Source of the DNA: Pseudomonadota bacterium
Lineage (GTDB): Bacteria > Pseudomonadota > Alphaproteobacteria > Rhizobiales > Hyphomicrobiaceae
Reading direction: 5' to 3'
DNA length: 8,338 bases
Assembly (NCBI GenBank): GCA_023416575.1
Contig: JAEZHL010000379.1
Coordinates: forward strand, 1-8,338
The stretch's first letter is position 1. The number at the start of each line of letters is the position of its first letter. Both the position numbers and the translations under genes were made by a program. The notes beneath the pieces were generated by a model. It had not been told where the DNA came from. It made no database searches and was given only the letters and a program-made list of their open reading frames with translations. Shown in pieces: positions 1-4,227 of the stretch.

Positions 1-284
1 CGCACAAGAAGTTCCTGGCCGAGGCGTACATTCTGACGAAGGACGAGGGTGGTCGCCACACGCCGTTCTTCAAGAACTATCGTCCTCAGTTCTACTTCCG
101 GACGACGGACGTGACGGGTGTCGTGACTCTGCCCGAGGGCACCGAGATGGTGATGCCTGGTGACAACGTTGCGATGAACGTTGAGCTGATCACGCCGATC
201 GCGATGGAGGAGAAGCAGCGCTTCGCCATCCGCGAAGGCGGCCGTACGGTCGGCGCCGGCGTCGTCACTAAAATCGTGGAATAA
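1..284 (+). CDS. tuf: Elongation factor Tu, C-terminal fragment (5' end outside window)
   Basis: Reading from base 3 gives 93 codons and a TAA stop at 282-284. The fragment is the end of EF-Tu, the GTPase that delivers aminoacyl-tRNA to the ribosomal A site in the cytoplasm. What is visible is the second half of domain 3, a beta barrel that contacts tRNA and EF-Ts. Recognisable EF-Tu stretches are [28 protein letters not shown] and the C-terminal [16 protein letters not shown]. The Ala in RFAIR corresponds to E. coli A375, a site of kirromycin-resistance changes, and here it has the sensitive residue. The GTPase domain lies upstream of the window. Alphaproteobacteria often have two tuf copies; this is the one next to tRNA-Trp and secE. 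No convincing intrinsic terminator follows the stop, so read-through into the tRNA is possible. Confidence 0.97.
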   Translation, partial: HKKFLAEAYILTKDEGGRHTPFFKNYRPQFYFRTTDVTGVVTLPEGTEMVMPGDNVAMNVELITPIAMEEKQRFAIREGGRTVGAGVVTKIVE

Positions 285-344
285 GAGGCGGGGGTTGGCC
301 GTCGGGAGGCCCTGATCCGTCGCGCGCATTGTCAAGAAAAAAAT

Positions 345-373
345 GTGACAAAGCGATCGCGATCGGTTATCTA
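345..373 (+). promoter_or_regulatory. Candidate sigma-70-type promoter for tRNA-Trp/secE/nusG
   Basis: A -35-like GTGACA (345-350) and a -10-like TATCTA (368-373) are separated by 17 bases, with an A-rich run (335-343) just upstream that could act as an UP-like element. Initiation would fall near 380, about 25 bases before the mature tRNA, which suits a tRNA promoter. The spacer carries a 12-bp perfect palindrome (354-365). The -10 matches the consensus poorly after its first three bases, so this is a by-eye proposal. It lies in the 121-nt tuf-tRNA gap (285-405), which holds nothing else I can support. Confidence 0.4.
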
Positions 374-405
374 GGGCGTTCTCGAGGGCCGGCTCTGGCA
401 GCTCT

Positions 406-481
406 AGGGGTGTAGCTCAATTGGCAGAGCGTCGGTCTCCAAAACCGAAGGCTGGGGGTTCGAGACCCTCCACCCCTGCCA
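406..481 (+). tRNA. trnW: tRNA-Trp (anticodon CCA)
   Basis: A full cloverleaf can be drawn. The acceptor stem AGGGGTG (406-412) pairs perfectly with CACCCCT (471-477). The D stem is GCTC (415-418)/GAGC (427-430). The anticodon stem TCGGT (432-436)/ACCGA (444-448) carries the loop CTCCAAA with anticodon CCA at 439-441. The T stem is GGGGG (454-458)/CCCTC (466-470), with one G-U pair, around TTCGAGA. The discriminator is G478, as expected for bacterial tRNA-Trp, and the terminal CCA (479-481) is encoded. Sequence and fold strongly resemble E. coli tRNA-Trp. Its place between tuf and secE suggests it is processed from a transcript that continues into secE-nusG. Confidence 0.98.
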
Positions 482-509
482 TCTGACCTTTCGGCATGAG
501 CGTGATCGT

Positions 510-531
510 GCGGCATGCGGCCGCTTTGTTT
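510..531 (+). terminator. Weak terminator-like hairpin after tRNA-Trp
   Basis: GCGGC (510-514) and GCCGC (520-524) form a 5-bp G/C stem with a 5-base loop, followed directly by TTTGTTTG (525-532). This has the shape of a short intrinsic terminator, but the stem is minimal and the T run is interrupted. At most it would reduce transcription from the tRNA into secE, or mark the 3' processing region of the tRNA precursor. Confidence 0.25.
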
Positions 532-564
532 GAATAAGTAGAAGTGGGCGCTCACGGCGGGGCG

Positions 565-583
565 CGGGTCATCCGACCCGGAG
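565..583 (+). promoter_or_regulatory. Hairpin abutting the secE ribosome binding site
   Basis: CGGGTC (565-570) and GACCCG (575-580) form a perfect 6-bp stem with loop ATCC. The last stem base (G580) is also the first base of GGAGA (580-584), the only Shine-Dalgarno-like sequence before the secE ATG at 595, with 10 bases of spacing. The hairpin could therefore affect secE translation initiation. No regulator is implied by the sequence. Confidence 0.35.
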
Positions 584-594
584 AATCGGCGGTA

Positions 595-792
595 ATGGCA
601 AAGTATAATCCTATCGAGTTCGTTCAGGAGGTTCGCCAGGAGGTCTCCAAGGTCACGTGGCCTGGGCGCAAGGAGGTCTGGATCACCACTGTTGCGGTGA
701 TCATCATGGTGACGCTGGCCTCTATCTTCTTCCTGGTTACGGATCAGGTCCTGGGTTGGCTGGTCAGCCTGGTGCTTGGCATCGGCCGCTAA
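595..792 (+). CDS. secE: Preprotein translocase subunit SecE
   Basis: SecE is the small essential subunit that clamps SecY in the SecYEG channel of the inner membrane, through which unfolded proteins are exported. The 65-residue product has the short single-span form, unlike the three-span E. coli protein. Residues 6-27 form the amphipathic cytoplasmic helix with the family signature SKVTWPGRKE (18-27). Residues about 29-60 are mostly hydrophobic and contain the transmembrane helix. The ATG at 595 is preferred because it has GGAGA (580-584) upstream and gives the usual MAKYNPIEF-like start. A GTG at 544 would add 17 residues of no recognisable character. nusG begins 51 bases after the stop, the usual secE-nusG pairing. 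Confidence 0.96.
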   Translation: MAKYNPIEFVQEVRQEVSKVTWPGRKEVWITTVAVIIMVTLASIFFLVTDQVLGWLVSLVLGIGR

Positions 793-843
793 ATTACGGG
801 GCAGGGCGCGAAAGCAGCTCGAGAATTGCAGGATACTGGTCGC

Positions 844-1377
844 ATGGCGAAGCGTTGGTACATCGTACACGCTTATACGAATTTTGAGCGTAAGGTGGCC
901 GACTCGATCCGCGAGCGGGCCAAGCAGGCAGGGCTCGAGCATCTGTTCGAGGATATCGTCGTGCCCACCGAAGAGGTGATCGAGGTGCGGCGTGGGCGCA
1001 AGATCCCGACCGAGCGCAAGTTCCTTCCCGGCTATGTCCTCGTGAAGATGGACCTCACCGATCGGGCGTTTTTGCTGATCAAGAATACGCCGAAAGTCAC
1101 GGGGTTCCTTGGCGCCGAAAACAAGCCCATGCCCATCTCCGACGACGAGGCAGGGCGCATTCTGCGGCAGGTGCGCGAGGGCATCGAGCGGCCGAAGCCC
1201 TCGGTTACGTTCGAGGTCGGCGAGCAGGTGCGGGTCGCGGATGGCCCGTTTGCGTCATTCTCAGGTTCCGTCGAGGAGGTCGATGAGGAGCGGTCGCGGC
1301 TCAAGGTCGCCGTATCGATCTTCGGCAGGCCGACGCCCGTTGAGCTTGAGTTCGGACAAGTGGAGAAGGTCGGCTAA
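844..1377 (+). CDS. nusG: Transcription termination/antitermination factor NusG
   Basis: NusG binds the RNA polymerase clamp, suppresses pausing, and through its C-terminal domain contacts either Rho or ribosomal protein S10. The 177-residue product has the usual two-domain layout. The NGN domain (about 1-115) begins [13 protein letters not shown] and includes [11 protein letters not shown] (57-67) and [10 protein letters not shown] (81-90). A linker is followed by the KOW domain (about 121-176), with [14 protein letters not shown] and a final [11 protein letters not shown]. The ATG at 844 is chosen because it gives the family's MAKRWY start and has AGGA (830-833) 10 bases upstream. A TTG at 826 would add six residues and overlap that site. 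The length matches other alphaproteobacterial NusG proteins, and no domain is missing. Confidence 0.97.
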   Translation: MAKRWYIVHAYTNFERKVADSIRERAKQAGLEHLFEDIVVPTEEVIEVRRGRKIPTERKFLPGYVLVKMDLTDRAFLLIKNTPKVTGFLGAENKPMPISDDEAGRILRQVREGIERPKPSVTFEVGEQVRVADGPFASFSGSVEEVDEERSRLKVAVSIFGRPTPVELEFGQVEKVG

Positions 1378-1538
1378 TCGCGCGCCGACCTTGTTGAATC
1401 CGGCCCAGCCTGGGCCGGTTAGGGATGCAGCGCCGAGCCTCATGCTCTCGCTGCACCTTTGCGGGAGGGCGAGCCAGCCTGTTCACCGCTAACCCTGGAG
1501 GGGGGGTCCCCCTTCTGTTGTGACCTAGGGGACACTAT
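1378..1538 (+). promoter_or_regulatory. Structured nusG-rplK leader, candidate L1-responsive control region
   Basis: This 161-nt gap has no gene. It holds three hairpins. CCGGCCCA (1400-1407)/TGGGCCGG (1411-1418) is a perfect 8-bp stem with loop GCC. TGCAGCG (1426-1432)/CGCTGCA (1449-1455) is a perfect 7-bp stem with an inner GAGC/GCTC stem. 1497-1504/1508-1515 is an 8-pair G/C-rich stem containing one wobble, with loop GGT. GGTTAG (1417-1422) and CTAACC (1489-1494) could close the middle hairpin into a larger domain, though this competes with the end of the first stem. The rplK Shine-Dalgarno AGGGGA (1527-1532) lies 6 bases before ATG 1539. In E. coli, L1 represses rplK-rplA by binding mRNA just before rplK, so this is the expected place for such a site. 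I could not identify the L1 contact motif. No clear promoter was seen. Confidence 0.4.
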
Positions 1539-1967
1539 ATGGCGAAAAAGATAGAAGGTTACATCAATCTGCAGGTTGCAGCGGGTAAGGCCAATCCTTC
1601 CCCGCCAATTGGCCCTGCGCTTGGTCAGCGCGGCGGCAACATCATGGAGTTCTGCAAGGCATTCAATGCCAAGACGAAGGACATGGAGCCGGAGACGCCG
1701 ATCCCGGTAAAGATCACCGTCTATTCCGACCGGTCCTTCACTTTTGAGATGCGGACGCCGCCAGCCTCCTTCTTCCTGAAGAAGGCGGCTAAGATCAATT
1801 CTGGCTCCAAGGATCCGGGCCGGACCAGCGCCGGGACTGTCACCATGGCGCAGGTGCGGGAAATCGCCAAGGAGAAGATGAAGGATCTCAACACCGACGA
1901 TCTGGAGCAGGCCGCGCGGACGATCGCGGGTTCCGCTCGGTCGATGGGTCTGCAGGTGGTGGAGTGA
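1539..1967 (+). CDS. rplK: 50S ribosomal protein L11
   Basis: L11 binds the 23S rRNA GTPase-associated centre at the base of the L7/L12 stalk, where EF-Tu and EF-G act. It is also needed for stringent-factor sensing of stalled ribosomes. The 142-residue product matches the family length. The N-terminal domain (1-70) includes the signature [11 protein letters not shown] (20-30) with prolines 22, 23 and 26, the region tied to thiostrepton binding, and [11 protein letters not shown] (36-46) with the lysine methylated by PrmA in E. coli. The C-terminal RNA-binding domain (about 75-142) contains [17 protein letters not shown] and ends [15 protein letters not shown]. The start has AGGGGA 6 bases upstream. 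The TGA stop lies 5 bases before the rplA ATG, so the two are probably translationally coupled. Confidence 0.98.
   Translation: MAKKIEGYINLQVAAGKANPSPPIGPALGQRGGNIMEFCKAFNAKTKDMEPETPIPVKITVYSDRSFTFEMRTPPASFFLKKAAKINSGSKDPGRTSAGTVTMAQVREIAKEKMKDLNTDDLEQAARTIAGSARSMGLQVVE
1961..1964 (+). promoter_or_regulatory. rplA ribosome binding site inside the rplK 3' end
   Basis: GGAG (1961-1964) lies 8 bases before the rplA ATG at 1973 and within the last codons of rplK. It favours ATG 1973 over the in-frame GTG at 1964, which overlaps this GGAG and the rplK stop (GTGA). The GTG would have only the more distant AGGTGG upstream. Confidence 0.6.
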
Positions 1968-1972
1968 CGGCC

Positions 1973-2686
1973 ATGGCGAAAGTCGGAAAGAGAATCAGGG
2001 CCGCCCGCGAGAAGGTCGATCGCAACAAGAGCTATGGGCTCGAGGAAGCGATCAAGCTGGTGAAGCAGGCCACCTCGGTCAAGTTCGACGAGACGGTTGA
2101 TATCGCCCTCAACCTCGGCGTCGATCCCAAGCATGCCGACCAGATGGTGCGTGGCGTCTGCCAGCTGCCGAACGGGTCGGGCCGTACGCTCCGGGTCGCT
2201 GTTTTCGCGCGCGGTGCCAAGGCAGACGAGGCGAAGGCTGCTGGTGCCGATGTGGTCGGTGCCGAAGAGCTCGTCGAGCAGGTGTCGAAGGGTGAGATCA
2301 ACTTCGATCGCTGCATCGCGACGCCGGACATGATGGGTCTCGTCGGTCGCCTCGGTAAGGTGCTGGGGCCTCGTGGCCTCATGCCCAACCCTCGTGTCGG
2401 CACTGTGACGATGGACGTCGCCAATGCCGTGCAGGGTGCCAAGGGTGGCGCGGTCGAGTTCCGGGTCGAGAAGGCCGGTATCGTGCATGCTGGCGTCGGC
2501 AAGACGAGCTTCACCGAGACCCAGCTGGCGGAGAACATCCGGGCGTTCGTGGATGCGGTCAATAAGGCCAAGCCCGCTGGTGCCAAGGGTACGTACCTGA
2601 AGAAGGTCGCGATCAGCTCGACGATGGGGCCGGGCGTCAGGGTGGATCAGAACACGATCCTGGACGCAGGGCAGCAGGCGAACTGA
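1973..2686 (+). CDS. rplA: 50S ribosomal protein L1
   Basis: L1 forms the mobile L1 stalk of the large subunit, binds 23S rRNA and helps release E-site tRNA. In many bacteria it also represses its own operon by binding the mRNA leader. The 237-residue product is slightly longer than the common 230-234. Domain I (about 1-68 and 160-237) begins [16 protein letters not shown]. Domain II lies between and holds the family signature [16 protein letters not shown] followed by [13 protein letters not shown] (132-144). The later stretch [19 protein letters not shown] (159-177) is also typical. The ATG at 1973 gives the usual MAKVGKR start; GTG 1964 would add three residues. It follows rplK by 5 bases, and a strong hairpin begins 15 bases after its stop. 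Confidence 0.97.
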   Translation: MAKVGKRIRAAREKVDRNKSYGLEEAIKLVKQATSVKFDETVDIALNLGVDPKHADQMVRGVCQLPNGSGRTLRVAVFARGAKADEAKAAGADVVGAEELVEQVSKGEINFDRCIATPDMMGLVGRLGKVLGPRGLMPNPRVGTVTMDVANAVQGAKGGAVEFRVEKAGIVHAGVGKTSFTETQLAENIRAFVDAVNKAKPAGAKGTYLKKVAISSTMGPGVRVDQNTILDAGQQAN

Positions 2687-2701
2687 ACTTTGGCAAACGG
2701 T

Positions 2702-2727
2702 CGGCCTGGCGGACGTTCCGCCAGCCG
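2702..2727 (+). repeat. Strong inverted repeat just after rplA
   Basis: CTGGCGGA (2706-2713) and TCCGCCAG (2717-2724) are perfect complements around loop CGT. CGG (2702-2704) and CCG (2725-2727) extend the stem past one bulged C. No T run follows, so it does not look like an intrinsic terminator. It could protect or mark the rplA 3' end, or be a processing site. Confidence 0.55.
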
Positions 2728-2760
2728 GCTGCACGAAGAGCTTCCGGGCGTCAGCCCGGC

Positions 2761-2806
2761 GGACGAGCCGGTGACCACGTTCGTGGGAGTCGGCTCAAAC
2801 CTGTCC
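2761..2806 (+). promoter_or_regulatory. Long leader hairpin with tandem G-A pairs and a 6-nt bulge
   Basis: From outside in: GGAC (2761-2764) pairs with GTCC (2803-2806). A bulge AAACCT (2797-2802) follows on the 3' side. GAGCCG (2765-2770) pairs with CGGCTC (2791-2796). Two G-U pairs come next, then GA (2773-2774) opposite GA (2787-2788), which would form tandem sheared G-A pairs. The innermost stem is CCAC (2775-2778)/GTGG (2783-2786) with loop GTTC. Non-canonical pairs and a bulge in an otherwise regular helix are typical of protein-binding RNA, which makes this one of the better candidates for the L10 contact site. That role is inferred. Confidence 0.4.
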
Positions 2807-2873
2807 GAGACTGCAGGTGCCAGCTTCTAGCCGGCTTAATCCCGCGACGGGCCTGCATGAGACGGGAGACGAT

Positions 2874-2910
2874 CCGGAATTCTGAAACCCCGTTGGGTTT
2901 AATGTTCCGG
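2874..2910 (+). promoter_or_regulatory. Two-tier leader hairpin
   Basis: CCGGAA (2874-2879) pairs with TTCCGG (2905-2910). An internal loop of TTCTG (2880-2884) against AATG (2901-2904) follows. AAACCC (2885-2890) then pairs with GGGTTT (2895-2900) around tetraloop CGTT. Both helices are perfect. The asymmetric 5x4 internal loop is the feature most likely to carry specificity. It ends about 145 bases before the rplJ start. Confidence 0.45.
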
Positions 2911-2962
2911 TTTGAACCTCTTGGGTCGCACCGTGCCTCACCGCGCGGTTGGACAGGTGGGC

Positions 2963-3000
2963 GCCGCGGGCGTCAGGGCTCAATGCCCCGAACCCGCGGC
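2963..3000 (+). promoter_or_regulatory. Perfect 8-bp leader stem with bulged inner helix
   Basis: GCCGCGGG (2963-2970) pairs with CCCGCGGC (2993-3000). Inside, CG (2971-2972) pairs with CG (2989-2990), TCA (2973-2975) is bulged, and GGGC (2976-2979) pairs with GCCC (2985-2988) around loop TCAAT. AA (2991-2992) is left unpaired on the 3' side. A small GGGT/ACCC hairpin (3002-3012) follows at once. Confidence 0.45.
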
Positions 3001-3012
3001 TGGGTGCAACCC

Positions 3013-3039
3013 GCAGATGATCCCGCAAGGGTCGTCTGC
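3013..3039 (+). promoter_or_regulatory. GNRA-capped hairpin just before the rplJ ribosome binding site
   Basis: GCAGATGA (3013-3020) pairs with TCGTCTGC (3032-3039), with one G-U pair. T3021 is bulged, CCC (3022-3024) pairs with GGG (3029-3031), and the loop is GCAA (3025-3028), a GNRA tetraloop. The helix ends five bases before the rplJ Shine-Dalgarno (3045-3048), so it lies at the edge of the ribosome landing site. Stability and position suggest a role in rplJ translation control or as a tertiary-contact element in the leader fold. Confidence 0.5.
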
Positions 3040-3044
3040 AAGAT

Positions 3045-3048
3045 GGAG
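3045..3048 (+). promoter_or_regulatory. rplJ ribosome binding site fixing a GTG start
   Basis: GGAG (3045-3048) lies 7 bases before GTG 3056. It decides the start: the in-frame ATG at 3017 has no such site, and the ATG at 3043 overlaps the GGAG and is out of frame. Confidence 0.7.
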
Positions 3049-3055
3049 AGAGCAA

Positions 3056-3574
3056 GTGGACAGAGCTGCTAAGCGCGAGCTCGTGACCTCGATGCACGAC
3101 GTGTTCAAGGACACGGGTGTCATTGTCGTCGCCCACTATGCCGGTATGACGGTCGCCCAAATGACCGAGCTGCGCCGCCGCGTGAAAGAGGCGGGTGGCA
3201 CGGTCAAGGTGGCCAAGAACCGGCTGGCGAAGCTTGCGCTCCGGGATACGGATGCCGCCGGCATCTCGGATCTGTTCAAGGGGCCGACATGTGTCGCCTA
3301 CTCGGCTGATCCGATCGCTGCGGCAAAGGTCGCCGTCACGTACGCAAGGGAGAACGACAAGCTCGTGATCCTCGGCGGCGCGATGGGCCAGACCGTTCTT
3401 GATTCCGCCGGAGTGAAAGCCCTCGCCGATCTGCCTTCGCTCGATGAACTGCGGGCTAAGCTCGTCGGCCTGATCCAGGCGCCGATGACGAAGATTGCCC
3501 GTGTGGTCAAAGAGCCGGGTGGTCAGCTCGCTCGCATCGTCCAGGCGAAAGCCGCGAAGGACGAGGCGGCGTGA
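3056..3574 (+). CDS. rplJ: 50S ribosomal protein L10
   Basis: L10 anchors the L7/L12 dimers to 23S rRNA next to L11, forming the stalk that recruits translation GTPases. The L10-L7/L12 complex is also the classic repressor of its own mRNA. With the GTG start the product has 172 residues, the usual alphaproteobacterial length, and begins (M)DRAAKRELV like rhizobial L10. The N-terminal rRNA-binding domain contains [13 protein letters not shown] (24-36) and the conserved [13 protein letters not shown] (47-59). The C-terminal part has [18 protein letters not shown] (126-143) and a terminal helix [16 protein letters not shown] (157-172), the type of segment that binds L12 dimers. GTG is favoured by the GGAG 7 bases upstream and by homology, although the frame is open further upstream to 2912. 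rplL follows after 79 bases. Confidence 0.96.
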   Translation: MDRAAKRELVTSMHDVFKDTGVIVVAHYAGMTVAQMTELRRRVKEAGGTVKVAKNRLAKLALRDTDAAGISDLFKGPTCVAYSADPIAAAKVAVTYARENDKLVILGGAMGQTVLDSAGVKALADLPSLDELRAKLVGLIQAPMTKIARVVKEPGGQLARIVQAKAAKDEAA

Positions 3575-3596
3575 GTGGGTGCTGACGAATGGCATG

Positions 3597-3610
3597 CGGC
3601 CTTGAGGCCG
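3597..3610 (+). repeat. Small hairpin in the rplJ-rplL gap
   Basis: CGGCC (3597-3601) and GGCCG (3606-3610) form a 5-bp stem with tetraloop TTGA. No T run follows. It is the only structure seen in the 79-base gap and does not look like a terminator, so rplJ and rplL are probably co-transcribed. Confidence 0.35.
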
Positions 3611-3653
3611 ATCATCAAGACTGAACAGGTTCAAATCGGAAGGAAATGAAATC

Positions 3654-4028
3654 ATGACCGATCTTGCCAAGATCGTTGACGATCTCTCGAAGCTGACGGT
3701 TCTCGAAGCCGCTGAGCTCGCCAAGATGCTGGAGGAGAAGTGGGGCGTGTCGGCTGCTGCCGCCGTCGCTGTTGCTCCTGCCGCTGCTGGCCCGGCTGCT
3801 GCTCCGGTCGAGGAGCAGACCGAGTTCACCGTCATCCTGAAGACGGCTGGTGACAAGAAGATCAACGTCATCAAGGAGGTCCGTGCGATCACGAACCTCG
3901 GCCTGAAGGAAGCCAAGGACCTCGTCGAGGCCGGCAACAAGCCCGTGAAAGAGGGCGTGCCGAAGGACGAGGCAGAGAAGATCAAGCAGCAGCTCGAGGC
4001 CGCAGGCGCGACCGTCGAGATCAAGTAA
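3654..4028 (+). CDS. rplL: 50S ribosomal protein L7/L12
   Basis: L7/L12 is the multi-copy stalk protein whose C-terminal domain contacts EF-Tu, EF-G and other translation GTPases. The 124-residue product shows the standard layout. The N-terminal dimerisation and L10-binding domain (1-32) has [22 protein letters not shown] flexible hinge rich in Ala, Val and Pro (about 33-52) follows. The C-terminal domain (53-124) contains [20 protein letters not shown] and then [12 protein letters not shown] (81-92), the helix region used for factor contact. The start has AGGA (3641-3644) 9 bases upstream. A tiny ATG ORF (3646-3657, three codons plus stop) shares this site and ends overlapping the rplL ATG. 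The product is small, acidic and alanine-rich, as expected. Confidence 0.97.
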   Translation: MTDLAKIVDDLSKLTVLEAAELAKMLEEKWGVSAAAAVAVAPAAAGPAAAPVEEQTEFTVILKTAGDKKINVIKEVRAITNLGLKEAKDLVEAGNKPVKEGVPKDEAEKIKQQLEAAGATVEIK

Positions 4029-4035
4029 TGCTGCA

Positions 4036-4067
4036 CTCCCTCCCCCGGCCAGCGTCGGGGGAGGGGG
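4036..4067 (+). repeat. Long C/G hairpin after rplL, REP-like or attenuator/processing stem
   Basis: CCCTCCCCCG (4038-4047) and CGGGGGAGGG (4056-4065) are perfect 10-base complements. T4037-G4066 and C4036-G4067 extend the stem to 12 pairs around an 8-base loop (4048-4055). It begins 8 bases after the rplL stop and has no T run, so it is not a standard intrinsic terminator. In E. coli the rplL-rpoB gap carries an attenuator and an RNase III processing site, and this stem sits in the equivalent place. Its composition also resembles dispersed palindromic repeats of high-GC alphaproteobacteria. Confidence 0.5.
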
Positions 4068-4086
4068 CCATCGGCGGGACGGTTCC

Positions 4087-4132
4087 CCGGAGGTTTCGGC
4101 AGGGCAGGAATGCCCTTGTCCGTGGCCTCCGG
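4087..4132 (+). promoter_or_regulatory. Three-segment hairpin in the rpoB leader
   Basis: CCGGAGG (4087-4093) pairs with CCTCCGG (4126-4132), CGG (4097-4099) with CCG (4120-4122), and AGGGCA (4101-4106) with TGCCCT (4111-4116) around the GNRA loop GGAA (4107-4110). The three helices are stacked and separated by short internal loops. The outer strand contains GGAGG, a Shine-Dalgarno-like sequence with no start codon in position, held in the stem. The structure lies in the 199-nt rplL-rpoB gap (4029-4227), in which I found no gene. Confidence 0.45.
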
Positions 4133-4147
4133 CGAGCCGTTTCAAAA

Positions 4148-4207
4148 GACGCGGGGGTTGGCGGCCTCTGCGGCAGAGCACGAAGGACGCGGGAGTCGTC
4201 ACCCGCG
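4148..4207 (+). promoter_or_regulatory. Direct repeats able to compete for one pairing partner before rpoB
   Basis: GACGCGGG occurs at 4148-4155 and 4186-4193. Either copy can pair its CGCGGG with CCCGCG (4202-4207), giving a short hairpin (4188-4207, 8-base loop) or a longer one enclosing the CTCTG/CAGAG hairpin (4166-4178). The two folds exclude each other and end 10 bases before the rpoB Shine-Dalgarno (4217-4222). Confidence 0.35.
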
Positions 4208-4227
4208 GCGAGATTTGAGGAGCGGAT

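Larger units (their letters stand above)
2687..3055 (+). promoter_or_regulatory. Structured rplA-rplJ leader, candidate L10-L7/L12 autoregulatory region
   Basis: This 369-nt gap has no supported gene but is almost continuously self-complementary. In order the hairpins are: 2702-2727 (8 perfect bp, CTGGCGGA/TCCGCCAG, plus 3 outer bp past one bulge), 2744-2759 (CCGGGC/GCCCGG, loop GTCA), 2761-2806, 2812-2857 (a branched domain closed by TGCAGG/CCTGCA), 2874-2910, 2963-3000, 3002-3012 and 3013-3039. In E. coli the L10-L7/L12 complex binds the rplJ mRNA leader and blocks translation of both stalk proteins, so a structured leader here is expected. The exact protein-binding element is not recognised. 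No convincing internal promoter was found. A TTG-started extension in the rplJ frame (from 2912) is open but shows no conserved protein character. Confidence 0.5.

Noticed and set aside
285..344. Intrinsic terminator after tuf
   Set aside because: Only short GGCC/GGCC complementarity is seen, with no stable stem followed by T residues.
544..594. N-terminal extension of SecE from GTG 544
   Set aside because: The extra 17 residues lack family similarity, while ATG 595 has a Shine-Dalgarno and gives the usual length.
367..942. 191-codon minus-strand open frame across tRNA-Trp, secE and nusG
   Set aside because: It runs antisense through a certain tRNA and two certain genes and has no recognisable protein features.
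1721..2734. 337-codon minus-strand open frame opposite rplK and rplA
   Set aside because: Shadow of rplA codon usage; no motif, and it crosses two well-supported genes.
2912..3055. N-terminal extension of L10 from TTG 2912 or ATG 3017
   Set aside because: The extension overlaps the structured leader, has no good ribosome binding site, and would make L10 unusually long. GTG 3056 matches the family start.
2795..4036. 413-codon minus-strand open frame opposite rplJ and rplL
   Set aside because: It covers two certain ribosomal genes and their leader. The sequence is compositionally biased with no family resemblance.
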